64,000 nucleotides of DNA from Saccharopolyspora gloriosae (GTDB taxonomy: Bacteria > Actinomycetota > Actinomycetes > Mycobacteriales > Pseudonocardiaceae). Positions 29,401-39,223 of the stretch are shown one piece after another. The position numbers were made by a program, and so were the translations under genes. The notes beneath the pieces were generated by a model. That model did no database searches, was not told the DNA's origin, and saw nothing but the letters and a program-made list of their open reading frames with translations. The DNA lies in contig NZ_CP059557.1 in the NCBI RefSeq assembly GCF_022828475.1, positions 310,001-374,000 of the forward strand, written 5' to 3'. Within the stretch, counting starts at the first letter, position 1. The number at the start of each line of letters is the position of its first letter.

Positions 29401-31889
29401 AGGCCGACCGCGACGCGACCGCGGACGTGGAAACGACCGGCCGCTTCAGCGCCATCGACGACACGACGGCCCGCGTCGACCGGCGGCACGTCGACCAGCG
29501 CCTGGATGACCAGCGCCTGGATGACCAGCGCCTGGATGACCAACGGCCGGAATCCGATCGCGAGGACGCCCAGCGGCCGGACGAGACTCAGGCCGCCGCG
29601 AGCGGCACCGCCGCAAAGCCCGAGCGCGACGAGTGGCCCACCGCCGAGCAGGCGCGCATCGAGGCGGAACCCGAGGACACCGACGCCGCCGAAGCGGACT
29701 CCGCGTTCTCCGCGGATGCCGGAGCGGCACCGCCCTCATCCACCGACCCCCGGCCGCGCACCGAGCCGCCGCCCTCGGTGGAGGACTCCGCGTTCACCGC
29801 GGACTCGGGCACCCCGATCGGTCCGTCGCCCGTCGAGCAGACCCAGCAGTTCCGGCGGATCGAGGACACCCAGCGGTTCAACCTCGCCGATCTCGAAAAG
29901 GAGACCCGGCGCCGCGAGCAGGCGGACCAGCCGAAAGGTTCCCAGCCCGCCTACGAATCGCCGCAGGCGTTCCGCGAGGGAGACGGCCCCGCCGACCCGC
30001 GCACCGACGGCAAGCGCCCCGCCGAGCACGACGGCGCCCCCGGCGGTGGCCAGACCCAGCGGCCGCAGTCGTTCGACCAGGGGCCGCCGACCACCCGGAT
30101 CCCGATCGTCCCGCCCGCGCCGCCGCAGCCCGCGCGGCCGCCGGTGCCGGGTCCCTCGGACGCGGAGCGGACCCAGCAGTTCCGCCGCCCCGACTTCAGC
30201 GGCCCGCCGCCCGGCGCCCGGCAAGGGCAGTCCCAAGCCCAGCCCGCGCCGCCCCGGCCGACCCCGGCGCCTCCCCGGCAGCCGCAGCAGAGTCCGCAGC
30301 AGCAGAACCAGGCGCAGCAGAGTCCGGCGCAGCAGAACGAGCAGCAGAGCCAGGCGCGGTCGGCCCAGCCGCAGGATTTCGCCGCGCCCGCCGGTGCCTT
30401 CCAGCAGCCGCCGCTCCAGGACGCGCACCGGGCGACGCCGCAGCGCATCGAGCCCCAGGACGAACCCGAGCACGTCGAGCACGACGAACCGCAGCAGGTG
30501 GCCGAGCCGCGCCGCAAGCGGGCGACGGTCCTGCTGGCGGTGCTGACCGTGGTCGTGCTCGGCGCAGGACTCGCGGTGGGAGTGCCCGCGCTGATCACCG
30601 GGCTCAGCGCCGCCCGACTCGCCGACGCGCCCGCGCCGGTGCGGCTCTCCCCGTCGATCCGCCCGGTCGGCGCGAACGCCCCCGAACCCGGCAAGGCCGG
30701 GCTGGAGGCGGCGGTGCGCGGTCCGCTGTCGAACCCCGTGCTGGCGCCGGTCACCGGCGCCGTCGTGGACGTGCAGTCCGGGCGCAGCCTGTGGGAACGC
30801 GAGCAGAACCGGCCGATGATGCCCGCCTCCACCGGAAAGCTGCTCACGATGAGCGCGGCGATGCTGGCGCTCGACCACGACGCCCGGTTCACCACCAAGG
30901 TCGTGCGCGGCTCGGAACCCGGCAGCGTGGTGCTCGTCGGCGGCGGCGACCCGACCCTCTCCACGCTGCCCGCCGGGGAGGACTCGGTGTACCCGGGAGC
31001 GGCGCGCTTCGACGACCTGGCGGCGCAGGTGCGTGCCGCGACGGGCGGCCAAGTGACCTCGATCAAGGTCGACACCAGCCGGTACAAGGGCGATTCGAGC
31101 GCGCCCGGCTGGCTGCCCCAGGACATCCCGGACGGGATCATGGCGCCGATGGAGTCGGTGATGGCCGACGGCGGCCGCACGGACGACCCCACCGACGACT
31201 ACGGCGCACGCACCACCTCGCCGGCGGCGAAAGCGGGTGAAGAACTCGCCACCCGGCTCGGCCTGTCGGCCTCCGCGGTGTCGGAGGGAACGGCGCCGCA
31301 GAACGCGCAGGCCGTCGGTTCCGTCGAGTCGCCGACCATGCGCAAGCTGATGGAGACCACGCTGATCCACTCGGACAACGTGCTCGCCGAGGCGCTGGCC
31401 CGCGAGGTCGCCGTCAAGACCGGCAACGAGCCGTCCTTCGCCGGATCGGTGAAAGCGGTGCGCGAAGTGCTCCAGCGCAACGGCGTGGACCTCACCGGCG
31501 TGCAGATGTCCGACGGCAGCGGCCTGTCCACCGAGGACCGCATCCCGGCGAAGGTGCTGGCGGACCTGATGGCCACGGCCACCGCGCCGGAGCGCGACGG
31601 CGGGCTCTCCCAGCAGAGCTCGAAGTTGCGCGCGCTGCTGACCGGGCTGCCCGTCGCGGGCGGTTCGGGCAGCCTCGCCGACCGCTACGGCGACGGCGAC
31701 GGCCGCGGCTGGGTCCGGGCGAAGACGGGCACGCTGGACGGGGCGAACAGCCTCTCCGGCACGATCCTCACGCAGGACGGCAGGCTGCTCGTGTTCGCGC
31801 TGATGTCCAACAGCACCGCCGCCGCCGGCTCGGTGCGGCCCGCCCTCGACGAGGTCGCGGGCGCGATCCAGCAGTGCGGTTGCGGCTGA
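26448..31889 (+). CDS. dacB: D-alanyl-D-alanine carboxypeptidase/PBP4-type with a giant disordered cytoplasmic region
   Basis: GTG 26448 follows GAGGAGG. The 1813 residues fall in three parts. Residues 1 to about 1355 are Asp/Glu/Ser/Ala/Gly/Thr-rich, with no predicted fold and several short tandem repeats. A basic K-R then leads to a membrane helix near 1359-1382. The rest is a peptidase S13 domain outside the membrane. Its motifs are intact: SxxK in PASTGK (Ser about 1461), SxN in HSDN (about 1642) and KTG in RAKTGTL (about 1759). S13 enzymes trim peptidoglycan stem peptides. The homologous mycobacterial protein is near 460 residues, so the N-terminal part is an extreme extension. It could interact with cytoplasmic partners or be a length-variable spacer. 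Confidence 0.9.
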   Translation: MPEPHSLRGEVSEPDATEQSASATAASTAGSQGDDQGRDADAEHPERDGARAEAQPWPTELEAAESAGDDPGFPVEDQEKPAASDSESAADSSAGEERNESASSGDEQPVNTDAGEVTSADGTGAAQAASTRGSLTGTVRIDQDEKSASGAPDDSAEQDSGPAESGTTGSGVDDSSAGDSASGESGADDARADEPTSDSDAGGSGAGDSGTGDSAADETGSSGSASGDVQGSDQSRADDASTGDDERTGQRGSVTGTVSGKLSEPEAAGEQSTSTAGPEQASEDTAADAGPSAGSTVRGSLENTATGDGATGDGATGDGASGDGASEGTSGSAGAAAPTVRAVGFVGSVEPAGREAAAHDFSGWRAAGSQVTGMISGVEPAASAVPDTGGKGTGAASETGSADSDSADESEVSESGSSTSEQSGSESAGSESAAAEESESDSAESTTADSVTGRVETVGTDSETTESKAGESKAVESKAVESKAVESKAGDAGTSDAGVPDSTSSAAEQVGSEPAASEKPASERTADTDTEQAGSPTPGDQPAEADAEPSATEASGSGADAEPEGTVDGAAAPDDGARENAATTTGQDESGQAHDGESPIEQGDQDESPRSGAIEWAEQGDQGESPRQDAADQDDQDEPSRSDAIEWAEQGESSRQGAVEEGDQDESSRSGAIEWAEQGESSRQGAAEQGDQDESSRQDADEQGDQDESSRPDAAEQSGSATTPEAVEKEPEQDSARPETSDRAGSVGAGAWPETASAAEDTAADETATPEPVEDAETTGPQQPVRDADPAEPASGVSAEADTSAAPQVEPVEDVEVTGPQRAVSADAAPSTDADSRSEPADESESVAERSGPPTERLDRRALADYAAAADRRAESDRQETTPTSDRDETGGAAAERPTAETGGPATAATAPDAATADAVSTDESPADEATADAVDTGDTETTSGASADVRTARDSTAEADRDATADVDGGRDTVADTGTSRDAEADRDATADVETTGRFSAIDDTTARVDRRHVDQRLDDQRLDDQRLDDQRPESDREDAQRPDETQAAASGTAAKPERDEWPTAEQARIEAEPEDTDAAEADSAFSADAGAAPPSSTDPRPRTEPPPSVEDSAFTADSGTPIGPSPVEQTQQFRRIEDTQRFNLADLEKETRRREQADQPKGSQPAYESPQAFREGDGPADPRTDGKRPAEHDGAPGGGQTQRPQSFDQGPPTTRIPIVPPAPPQPARPPVPGPSDAERTQQFRRPDFSGPPPGARQGQSQAQPAPPRPTPAPPRQPQQSPQQQNQAQQSPAQQNEQQSQARSAQPQDFAAPAGAFQQPPLQDAHRATPQRIEPQDEPEHVEHDEPQQVAEPRRKRATVLLAVLTVVVLGAGLAVGVPALITGLSAARLADAPAPVRLSPSIRPVGANAPEPGKAGLEAAVRGPLSNPVLAPVTGAVVDVQSGRSLWEREQNRPMMPASTGKLLTMSAAMLALDHDARFTTKVVRGSEPGSVVLVGGGDPTLSTLPAGEDSVYPGAARFDDLAAQVRAATGGQVTSIKVDTSRYKGDSSAPGWLPQDIPDGIMAPMESVMADGGRTDDPTDDYGARTTSPAAKAGEELATRLGLSASAVSEGTAPQNAQAVGSVESPTMRKLMETTLIHSDNVLAEALAREVAVKTGNEPSFAGSVKAVREVLQRNGVDLTGVQMSDGSGLSTEDRIPAKVLADLMATATAPERDGGLSQQSSKLRALLTGLPVAGGSGSLADRYGDGDGRGWVRAKTGTLDGANSLSGTILTQDGRLLVFALMSNSTAAAGSVRPALDEVAGAIQQCGCG
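27360..27419 (+). repeat. 15-base tandem repeat in dacB (T-G-D-G-A unit)
   Basis: Four in-frame units of 15 bases; three are identical (GCTACCGGAGACGGG) and the fourth has changes that keep the frame. Confidence 0.85.
27843..27917 (+). repeat. 15-base tandem repeat in dacB (E-S-K-A-V unit)
   Basis: Five in-frame 15-base units beginning GAGTCGAAGGCC, encoding E-S-K-A-G or E-S-K-A-V. Near identity at synonymous positions points to recent expansion. Confidence 0.88.
28247..28605 (+). repeat. Degenerate acidic repeat array in dacB
   Basis: About 360 bases of alternating units encoding E-Q-G-D-Q-D-E-S-S-R-Q and A-I-E-W-A-E-Q-G. Whole blocks such as GCGATCGAGTGGGCCGAG recur, always in frame. Confidence 0.85.
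29499..29543 (+). repeat. 15-base tandem repeat in dacB (R-L-D-D-Q unit)
   Basis: Three in-frame copies of CGCCTGGATGACCAG, the last differing at its final base. Confidence 0.85.
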
Positions 31890-31947
31890 TCGGACGCGGC
31901 GGCGCAGCGGTGTCGCAGCCCAGCTCACCCGGAGTACGGTCGGTTTT

Positions 31948-33054
31948 GTGACTTCGCGATCCGCCACGCTGCCGCCCCGACCGCACAGCCGGGACGGAGC
32001 GCAGCGGACGCTCGACTGGGACCTGGCCGCGTCCACCGCCGGCCGGTTGATGCACACCGGACCTCAGGTCCCCCGTTCGGAGGCTGCGCACGCGGTGCGC
32101 GAACTCCGCCGGGCCAGCGTCGCCGCCGAGAGCCACGTGCGGGAGCTGACCGGACTCGGCCTGGACCTGCCGGTGCTCGAAGGCGATGTGGTGGACCGCA
32201 CCGAGTGGGTGCGTGCGGCCGCGCGCGGGTTGTCCGAGCTCACCGGCATCGCGATGAGCTCCCGCGCCACCGGAACCGATCTGCTCGGCGGGCTCGGAGT
32301 TCGCGGCGCCGGAGTGCAGGCCGGGCTGGTGCTGTCGTACCTGGGCACCAAGGTCCTCGGGCAGTACGACCCGTTCCTGCCCAGCGACCAGGGCACCCGG
32401 CCGGGGCGGCTGCTGCTGGTGGCGCCGAACATCGTGGCGGCCCGCCAGGCGCTGGACGTGCCCGCGGACGACTTCACCATGTGGGTGTGCCTGCACGAGT
32501 CGACGCACCGCTTGCAGTTCAACGCGGTGCCGTGGCTGCGGGACCACTTCGCGGACAGCCTTGGCGAGCTGCTGTCCGATCTCGACTCCTCGCCCGGTGA
32601 GCTGCTGGGCAGGCTGCCCGCCGTGGTGCGTGGGGTGCGAGACGGGCCGGACGCCCAGTCCAGCCCGGGCATGCTCGGGCTCGTGGAGCTGCTGCAAGGT
32701 CCCCGGCAGCGCGCCGCGCTGGATCGGATCCTGGCGTTGTCGACGTTGCTGGAAGGGCACGCCGACCACGTGATGGACGCCGTGGGGCCGGAGGTGGTGC
32801 CCAGCGTGGCCACCATCCGCCGCCGGTTCACCGAGCGCCGCCAAGGCGGCGGCCTGCTGGACCGGCTGCTGCGCAGCGTGCTCGGCGTGGACGCGAAGAT
32901 GCGCCAGTACGCGCAGGGCGCGGCGTTCACCCGCCACGTCGTGCGAGAGGTCGGCATGGACGGCTTCAACGCGGTGTGGACCTCACCGGACCACCTGCCC
33001 ACCCGCGCCGAAACCACCGACCCCGCCGCCTGGCTCCGCCGCATCCACGGCTGA
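31948..33054 (+). CDS. Zinc-dependent metalloprotease of the DUF2342 (zincin-like) family
   Basis: Predicted soluble metallopeptidase, sometimes annotated as coenzyme F420 biosynthesis-associated. GTG 31948 gives 368 residues. The zinc-binding HExxH is HESTH near residue 183, and the downstream EGHADHVMD near residue 269 supplies the expected third ligand region. Other family marks are the N-terminal WDLAAS and RTEWVRAA, and the C-terminal MRQYAQGAAF. No signal peptide is visible. In mycobacteria it lies, as here, between the dacB-like gene and tilS. Substrate unknown. Confidence 0.87.
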   Translation: MTSRSATLPPRPHSRDGAQRTLDWDLAASTAGRLMHTGPQVPRSEAAHAVRELRRASVAAESHVRELTGLGLDLPVLEGDVVDRTEWVRAAARGLSELTGIAMSSRATGTDLLGGLGVRGAGVQAGLVLSYLGTKVLGQYDPFLPSDQGTRPGRLLLVAPNIVAARQALDVPADDFTMWVCLHESTHRLQFNAVPWLRDHFADSLGELLSDLDSSPGELLGRLPAVVRGVRDGPDAQSSPGMLGLVELLQGPRQRAALDRILALSTLLEGHADHVMDAVGPEVVPSVATIRRRFTERRQGGGLLDRLLRSVLGVDAKMRQYAQGAAFTRHVVREVGMDGFNAVWTSPDHLPTRAETTDPAAWLRRIHG

Positions 33055-33085
33055 TCCCCGCTCGACCCGTCGCACCCCGAACCAG

Positions 33086-33190
33086 GTCAATGCCACCTTC
33101 GACCGGCCCCCTTGGTCGAATGGGCGATTCACCCGGTGCCTCTGGTGCGGTCAACCTTCGACCGGTCCATCGGTCTGCGGGGCCATTCAC
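33086..33190. repeat. GTGAA-type intergenic hairpins, copies 3 and 4 (degenerate)
   Basis: Two imperfect inverted repeats, roughly 33086-33132 and 33149-33190. Each holds CCTTCGACC and ends GATTCAC or CCATTCAC. They lie between the metalloprotease gene and tilS, which read in the same direction. Confidence 0.6.
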
Positions 33191-33258
33191 TCCTGGGGCT
33201 GCGAGCGGCGGATCGTGGGGTCTCCGGGGTGTGTCGGGGTGGGGCACACAATGGGGCG

Positions 33259-34281
33259 GTGACCTCTGGTTCCGGTCTATCCGCCCGCTCCGCCGGGACG
33301 GCGATGCTCGAAGTGCGGGCCGCGGTTCGCGGTTTCCTCGACGCCACCCCCGGTGCGCGGCAGGGGCCGCTCGCGGTCGCCTGCTCGGGCGGTGCCGACT
33401 CCCTCGCGCTCGCCGCCGCCACCGCCCACGTGGCGCGCAAACAGGACCTGCGGGTGTGCGCGCGCGTCGTTGACCACGGACTCCAGGACGACTCCGGCGC
33501 GGTCGCGGCTCGCGCCGCCGAACAGCTCGGCGAGCTCGGATTCGCGGACGTCGAGGTGCTGCCGGTGCGGGTGAGCGGCCCCGGCGGCCCGGAAGCGGCG
33601 GCCCGCCGAGCCCGGTACGCCGCACTCGACGAGGCCCGGCCCGCCGGGGCGGCGGTGCTGCTCGGGCACACCCTCGACGACCAGGCCGAGACGGTGCTGC
33701 TGGGCCTCGGTCGCGGCTCCGGAGCCCGCTCCATCGCGGGCATGCGCCCGTGGGATCAGCCGTGGGCGCGGCCGCTGCTGGGCGTCTCGCGGGAGACCAC
33801 GGTGCGTGCCTGCGCCGAGTTCGGACTGCGACCGTGGCAGGACCCGCACAACGGCGAGAGCCGGTTCACCCGTGTGCGGTTGCGCACAGAGGTCCTCCCG
33901 CTGCTGGAGCACGTTCTGCAAGGCGGAGTCGCGGGCGCGCTGGCCCGAACCGCCCGCCAGTTGCGGGAGGACGCCGACGCCCTCGACGCGGTCGCCGGAA
34001 CGGTCCGCTCGCAGGTGGAGCGGGGTGCGGACCTGGACGCCGCGGCCTTGGCGACGCATCCGCCCGCGATCCGGCGACGGGTGCTGCGCGGGTGGTTGCT
34101 GACGAGCGGGATCACCGAGATCTCCGACGCGCACCTGCGCGCGGCCGACGCGCTGGCCGGTGCGTGGCGCGGTCAAGGACCGCATGCGCTGCCGGGCAAC
34201 TTTGTGCTGCGCCGGGCGCATGGCAGGCTTCAGGTGGAACGTGGTGGACGGGGAACCGCCGGGCCGGTGAGCGGCGGGTGA
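33259..34281 (+). CDS. tilS: tRNA(Ile)-lysidine synthase
   Basis: ATP-dependent enzyme that converts C34 of the tRNA-Ile CAU anticodon to lysidine. I use GTG 33259; ATG 33304 is a possible alternative and the frame back to 33112 crosses a repeat. The PP-loop motif is [10 protein letters not shown] near residue 43. It is followed by [21 protein letters not shown] and [15 protein letters not shown], all typical of TilS. The C-terminal part is short, as in other actinobacterial forms. The hpt start is about 35 bases downstream, an order widely conserved (tilS-hpt-ftsH). Confidence 0.92.
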   Translation: MTSGSGLSARSAGTAMLEVRAAVRGFLDATPGARQGPLAVACSGGADSLALAAATAHVARKQDLRVCARVVDHGLQDDSGAVAARAAEQLGELGFADVEVLPVRVSGPGGPEAAARRARYAALDEARPAGAAVLLGHTLDDQAETVLLGLGRGSGARSIAGMRPWDQPWARPLLGVSRETTVRACAEFGLRPWQDPHNGESRFTRVRLRTEVLPLLEHVLQGGVAGALARTARQLREDADALDAVAGTVRSQVERGADLDAAALATHPPAIRRRVLRGWLLTSGITEISDAHLRAADALAGAWRGQGPHALPGNFVLRRAHGRLQVERGGRGTAGPVSGG

Positions 34282-34315
34282 ACGTGCGCCCAACAGCGAG
34301 AGGGGAAGCCGGTCC

Positions 34316-34873
34316 GTGTACGACGGCGACATCGCTTCAGTGCTCATCACCGAGCAGCAGATCCAGGGCAAGACGGCCGAATTGGCCGAGCAGGTCGCCG
34401 AGGACTTCCAGGACGCCAAAGGCGGCGATCTGCTGCTGGTGGGCGTGCTCAAGGGCGCGGTCATGTTCATGACCGACCTCGCGCGGGCACTGCCGCGTCC
34501 GGCTCAGCTCGAATTCATGGCGGTGAGCTCGTACGGCTCGTCGACCTCGTCCTCCGGCGTGGTGCGGATCCTCAAGGATCTGGACCGGGACATCGCGGGC
34601 AAGCACGTGCTGATCGTCGAGGACATCATCGACTCCGGCCTGACGCTGTCCTGGCTGCTGAAGAACCTGGCTTCGCGCAATCCCGCCTCGCTGGAGGTGT
34701 GCACGCTGCTGCGCAAGCCGGACGCGGTCCAGGTCGACGTGCCCGTCCGGTACGTCGGGTTCGACATCCCGAACGAGTTCGTCGTCGGCTACGGGCTCGA
34801 CTTCGCGGAGCGCTACCGTGATCTGCCCTACATCGGGACCCTCGATCCGAAGGTCTACACCTCCGGGCGGTGA
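34316..34873 (+). CDS. hpt: Hypoxanthine phosphoribosyltransferase
   Basis: Purine-salvage enzyme forming IMP or GMP from hypoxanthine or guanine with PRPP. GTG 34316 follows GAGAGGGGAAG. The 185 residues show the flexible-loop region [12 protein letters not shown], the PRPP motif [14 protein letters not shown] near residue 97, and the C-terminal [18 protein letters not shown]. Length is typical. A small hairpin (ACCCGC...GCGGGT) just after the stop may reduce read-through into ftsH. Confidence 0.95.
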   Translation: MYDGDIASVLITEQQIQGKTAELAEQVAEDFQDAKGGDLLLVGVLKGAVMFMTDLARALPRPAQLEFMAVSSYGSSTSSSGVVRILKDLDRDIAGKHVLIVEDIIDSGLTLSWLLKNLASRNPASLEVCTLLRKPDAVQVDVPVRYVGFDIPNEFVVGYGLDFAERYRDLPYIGTLDPKVYTSGR

Positions 34874-35089
34874 GGACCCGCCCTGCTGGGAGCGGGTGTG
34901 GCAAAGATCCGGTTTCGCCCGGGGGTAGTCTTGTCGACCTGCACAACGCTCGGCGTGGTGGCGCGCTCGCGGCGGCCGGTACGCTGGTTCGAGGGGGTTG
35001 ACGGCGGCGACGGTTCGTGCGCCGTTCACCGGTGCCGTTGCCCGAAGTGAAGTCAGGGAGGGTCGAGGCCGACCGCCGGCCGCAAGTGA

Positions 35090-37648
35090 ATGGACCTCAA
35101 GCGCCTGCTCCGTAACCCGCTGCTTTGGATCCTGGCGGTGTTAGCGCTGATAATGAGCCTCAGCGTGCTCTTCGATGAGACCAAGGCTTATCAGCAGGTC
35201 TCGACCTCCGAAGCTCTCCGGCAGATTTCCGAGGGCAAGGTAGCCGAGGCGACCATCCAGGACAAAGAGCAACGAGTCCTGCTGACCCTGAAACAGGGTC
35301 AGAGCTTCGCCAACAGCAATCAGCTGATGGCGCAATACCCTGCCGGGGCCACCGACGCGGTGGTCAACGAGATCCGGCAGGCGAACACCGACAAGTGGAA
35401 CACCGAGGTCACCCAGGACTCTTTCTGGACGCAGATGTTGATCTATCTGCTGCCGATCGGCCTGCTGGTGCTGCTGCTCATGTGGATGATGAACAACGTC
35501 CAGGGCGGCGGAAACCGGGTGATGAACTTCGGCAAGTCCAAGGCGAAGCAGCTCACCAAGGACATGCCGAAGACGTTGTTCAACGACGTCGCCGGTGCCG
35601 ATGAGGCCGTCGAGGAACTGCACGAGATCAAGGATTTCCTGCAGAGTCCCGGGCGCTACCAGGCGCTGGGCGCGAAGATCCCGAAGGGCGTGCTGCTCTA
35701 CGGCCCGCCCGGTACCGGTAAGACGCTGCTGGCCCGCGCGGTCGCGGGCGAGGCCGGGGTCCCGTTCTACTCGATCTCCGGTTCGGACTTCGTGGAGATG
35801 TTCGTCGGTGTCGGCGCTTCCCGCGTTCGCGACCTGTTCGAGCAGGCCAAGCAGAACGCGCCGTGCATCATCTTCGTCGACGAGATCGACGCGGTCGGCC
35901 GCCAGCGCGGCGCCGGCCTCGGTGGTGGGCACGACGAGCGCGAGCAGACGCTGAACCAGCTGCTGGTGGAGATGGACGGGTTCGACTCGCGCGGCGGCAT
36001 CATCCTGATCGCCGCGACGAACCGGCCGGACATCCTGGACCCGGCGCTGCTGCGTCCGGGCCGCTTCGACCGGCAGATCCCCGTTTCGGCGCCGGACCTG
36101 CGCGGCCGCAAGGCGATCCTGGGCGTGCACTCGAAGGGCAAGCCGTTGGCGCAGGACGCCGACATGGACGGCTTGGCCAAGCGGACCGTCGGGTTCTCCG
36201 GTGCGGACTTGGAGAACGTGGTCAACGAGGCCGCGCTGCTCACGGCCCGCGAGAACGGCCAGCTGATCACGGGTGCGGCTCTGGAGGAGTCGGTGGACCG
36301 CGTGATCGGCGGCCCGCGCCGGAAGAGCAAGATCATTTCGGAGCGGGACAAGAAGATCACCGCGTATCACGAGGGCGGGCACGCGCTGGCCGCCTGGGCG
36401 ATGCCGGACGTCGATCCCGTCTACAAGCTCACGATCCTGCCGCGCGGCCGCACCGGCGGACACGCACTGGTCGTCCCCGAGGACGACAAGGACATGATGA
36501 CCCGCTCGGAGATGATCGGGCGCCTGGTGTTCGCGCTCGGCGGGCGCTCCGCGGAGGAGCTCGTGTTCCACGAGCCCACCACCGGTGCCTCCAGCGACAT
36601 CGAGCAGGCCACCAAGATCGCCCGCGCGATGGTCACCGAGTACGGCATGACCGCCCGCCTCGGCGCCGTCAAGTACGGCAAGGAGGAGGGCGACCCGTTC
36701 CTGGGCCGCTCCGCCGGGCAGCAGGCGAGCTACTCGCACGAGGTCGCGCACGAGATCGACGAAGAGGTGCGCAAGCTCATCGAGGCCGCGCACACCGAGG
36801 CGTGGGAGGTGCTCAACACCTACCGCGACGTGCTCGACGACCTGGTGATGGAGGTCCTGGAGAAGGAGACGCTGGTCCGCAAGGACCTGGAGCGGATCTT
36901 CTCCAGGGTCGAGAAGCGGCCCCGGATCACGGCGTTCAACGACTTCGGCGGGCGCACCCCGTCGGAGAAGCCGCCGATCAAGACTCCGGGTGAGCTGGCC
37001 ATCGAACGCGGCGAGCCGTGGCCCCCGCCCGCGCCCGAGCCGCCGGCTCCGCAGGCTCCGGCTCCCGGCCCGAACGGTTCGGTGCCCGCGGGCGCTGTTC
37101 CGGCAGGCCAGTACAACCAGGGCCAGCAGCCACAGGGCGGTCAGGGCACGGTGCAGTTCCCGCATCCGCAGGGACAGCAGCAGGCCCCGCAGGGTCAGTA
37201 CCCGCAGCAGGGGCAGTACCCGCAGGGTCAGTACCCGCAGGGACAGCAGCCGCAGTACGGCCAGGGCCAGCAGCACGGCCAGCCGCAGGCGGTGCCGCCG
37301 AACTACGGTGCCCCGCCCGGCTGGACGCCGGCGACGGCGCCGGGCGGTGCCGGCCAGCAGCCGTACCAGCAGTGGGTCCCGTCCTGGGAGCGCTCGCAGC
37401 AGCAACCGGCGGCGGAGCAGAACCCCGCGGCCGGTGCGCAGCAGGCCCCGCAGACGGGCGCCACGGCTGTGAACCCGCAGTCGGCTCAGGACGCGGGCAA
37501 CGTCGAGCAGCAGGACAGCGCTCAGCAGCCCACCGCCCAGCAGCCCAACGGCCAGCAGCCCGATGCTCAGCAGCCGGGGGCGCAGCAGTCCCAGCAGACT
37601 CCGGAATCGGAGCAGCGGGGAGAGGACAAGGGAGAAGGCGGCCGCTGA
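35090..37648 (+). CDS. ftsH: ATP-dependent zinc metalloprotease FtsH
   Basis: Membrane-bound AAA+ protease for quality control of membrane and short-lived proteins. ATG 35090 gives 852 residues. Two membrane helices (near residues 7-25 and 115-135) flank the extracytoplasmic domain. The AAA module has GPPGTGKT near residue 205, VDEIDAVG near 263 and the second-region-of-homology Arg residues. The zinc site HEGGH is at about residue 427. The last 190 residues are a Gln/Pro/Gly-rich tail, much longer than in E. coli but usual for this group. No clear ribosome-binding site precedes the ATG; the nearest GGGAGGG is about 30 bases away. Confidence 0.96.
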   Translation: MDLKRLLRNPLLWILAVLALIMSLSVLFDETKAYQQVSTSEALRQISEGKVAEATIQDKEQRVLLTLKQGQSFANSNQLMAQYPAGATDAVVNEIRQANTDKWNTEVTQDSFWTQMLIYLLPIGLLVLLLMWMMNNVQGGGNRVMNFGKSKAKQLTKDMPKTLFNDVAGADEAVEELHEIKDFLQSPGRYQALGAKIPKGVLLYGPPGTGKTLLARAVAGEAGVPFYSISGSDFVEMFVGVGASRVRDLFEQAKQNAPCIIFVDEIDAVGRQRGAGLGGGHDEREQTLNQLLVEMDGFDSRGGIILIAATNRPDILDPALLRPGRFDRQIPVSAPDLRGRKAILGVHSKGKPLAQDADMDGLAKRTVGFSGADLENVVNEAALLTARENGQLITGAALEESVDRVIGGPRRKSKIISERDKKITAYHEGGHALAAWAMPDVDPVYKLTILPRGRTGGHALVVPEDDKDMMTRSEMIGRLVFALGGRSAEELVFHEPTTGASSDIEQATKIARAMVTEYGMTARLGAVKYGKEEGDPFLGRSAGQQASYSHEVAHEIDEEVRKLIEAAHTEAWEVLNTYRDVLDDLVMEVLEKETLVRKDLERIFSRVEKRPRITAFNDFGGRTPSEKPPIKTPGELAIERGEPWPPPAPEPPAPQAPAPGPNGSVPAGAVPAGQYNQGQQPQGGQGTVQFPHPQGQQQAPQGQYPQQGQYPQGQYPQGQQPQYGQGQQHGQPQAVPPNYGAPPGWTPATAPGGAGQQPYQQWVPSWERSQQQPAAEQNPAAGAQQAPQTGATAVNPQSAQDAGNVEQQDSAQQPTAQQPNGQQPDAQQPGAQQSQQTPESEQRGEDKGEGGR

Positions 37649-37680
37649 CCGCCTCGCTCCGAGAGCGACAAGACCGGACA

Positions 37681-37713
37681 GGGGCACCGTCGCACGCCGA
37701 CGGTGCCCCTTTT
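37681..37713 (+). terminator. Intrinsic terminator after ftsH
   Basis: A perfect 12-base-pair stem (GGGGCACCGTCG with CGACGGTGCCCC, five-base loop) followed by TTTT. It separates ftsH from the folate operon. Confidence 0.92.
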
Positions 37714-37745
37714 CGGTGCGGTGTGAGCCGGTGAAGGAGCAACAC

Positions 37746-38378
37746 GTGATCAGCAATCTCGGTGCCGGACGGGACGACTCCCGGCCGGGCGGTACCGGTT
37801 CCGATCGACCGGCTTTCGACCAGGAACGGGCTTCGGCCGCGATCCGGGAACTGTTGCTCGCGGCAGGGGAGGACCCGGACCGGGAAGGTCTGCGGGACAC
37901 GCCTGACCGGGTGGCCCGTGCCTACGAGGAACTGTTCGCCGGGCTCTACACCGACCCCGACGAGGTGCTCGACCGCACCTTCGACGAGGCGCACGAAGAG
38001 CTCGTGCTGGTCCGCGACATCCCGATGTACTCCCAGTGCGAGCACCACTTGCTGCCGTTCCACGGGGTCGCGCACATCGGCTACATCCCGAACGAGAAGG
38101 GCCGGGTCACCGGCCTGTCGAAGCTGGCGCGGCTGGTGGACCTGTACGCGAAGCGCCCCCAGGTGCAGGAGCGGCTGACCTCGCAGGTCGCCGACGCGTT
38201 GGCGCGGAAGCTGGAGCCGCGCGGCGTGATCGTCGTCGTGGACGCCGAGCACCTGTGCATGGGAATGCGCGGGGTGCGCAAGGCGGGTTCGACGACGACG
38301 ACCTCCGCGGTGCGCGGTATCTTCCGCAGCTCCGCCTCTTCTCGCGCCGAGGCGTTGTCGTTGATCAGAGGTTCGTGA
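37746..38378 (+). CDS. folE: GTP cyclohydrolase I
   Basis: First enzyme of folate synthesis, converting GTP to dihydroneopterin triphosphate. GTG 37746 has AAGGAG seven bases upstream. The 210 residues include a variable N-terminal leader of about 25 residues and the zinc site CEHHLLPF (Cys about 98), with the third ligand in [23 protein letters not shown] is also conserved. It is the first gene of folE-P-B-K; its stop overlaps the folP start in ATGA form, indicating coupled translation. Confidence 0.96.
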   Translation: MISNLGAGRDDSRPGGTGSDRPAFDQERASAAIRELLLAAGEDPDREGLRDTPDRVARAYEELFAGLYTDPDEVLDRTFDEAHEELVLVRDIPMYSQCEHHLLPFHGVAHIGYIPNEKGRVTGLSKLARLVDLYAKRPQVQERLTSQVADALARKLEPRGVIVVVDAEHLCMGMRGVRKAGSTTTTSAVRGIFRSSASSRAEALSLIRGS

Positions 38379-39223
38379 TGAGCGTGTTGCTTCCCCGGCC
38401 CGGCCGGTGCGCGGTGATGGGCGTGCTGAACGTGACGCCCGATTCGTTCTCCGACGGCGGCCGCTACCTGGACCGCAAGGCCGCGGTGGCGCACGGCGTC
38501 GACATGTTCGAAGCCGGCGCCGACATTATCGATGTGGGCGGTGAGTCGACGCGGCCCGGTTCGGATCGGGTGGCGGCGGGCACCGAGATCGAGCGGGTGC
38601 TGCCGGTGGTGGCGGAGCTGGTCGACGCCGGTGTCCCGGTGAGCGTGGACACCACGCGCGCCGAGGTCGCCGCGGCCACCGCCGAAGCGGGCGCCTCGGT
38701 GATCAACGACGTGTCCGGCGGGCTGGCCGATCCGGACATGGCGCGGGTCGCCGCGGACACCGGGGTGCCGTGGGTGCTGATGCATTGGCGCGGTCACAGC
38801 CGGGACATGAATTCGCTGGCCGAGTACGGCGACGTGGTCGCCGAGGTGCGTTCGGAGCTGCTGGCCCAGGTCGACCTGGCCTTGCGGGCGGGTGTCCGGG
38901 AGGACGCGATCGTGCTCGATCCGGGGCTGGGCTTCGCGAAGACCGGGGAGCACGACTGGGCCTTGCTGCACCGGCTGAGCGAGTTCGTCGGCTTGGGCTT
39001 TCCGGTGCTGGTGGGCGCCTCGCGGAAGCGGTTCCTCGGCAAGTTGCTGGCCGAGGACGACGGCACTCCGCGCGCCCCGGCGGGCCGCGAGACGGCCACG
39101 GCGGTGGTCTCGGCGCTGGCCGCGGATCGCGGCGCGTGGGCGGTGCGGGTGCACGATGTGCGGAGTTCGCTGGACGCCGTCGCGGTGACCGCGGCGTGGA
39201 ACGCCGGAGGGACCGTTGGCTGA
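38378..39223 (+). CDS. folP: Dihydropteroate synthase
   Basis: Joins p-aminobenzoate to the pterin pyrophosphate; the target of sulfonamides. The start overlaps the folE stop. The 281 residues show [42 protein letters not shown] and the sulfone-loop-adjacent VGASRKRF. This is a complete, standard FolP1. It overlaps folB by 8 bases. Confidence 0.96.
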   Translation: MSVLLPRPGRCAVMGVLNVTPDSFSDGGRYLDRKAAVAHGVDMFEAGADIIDVGGESTRPGSDRVAAGTEIERVLPVVAELVDAGVPVSVDTTRAEVAAATAEAGASVINDVSGGLADPDMARVAADTGVPWVLMHWRGHSRDMNSLAEYGDVVAEVRSELLAQVDLALRAGVREDAIVLDPGLGFAKTGEHDWALLHRLSEFVGLGFPVLVGASRKRFLGKLLAEDDGTPRAPAGRETATAVVSALAADRGAWAVRVHDVRSSLDAVAVTAAWNAGGTVG

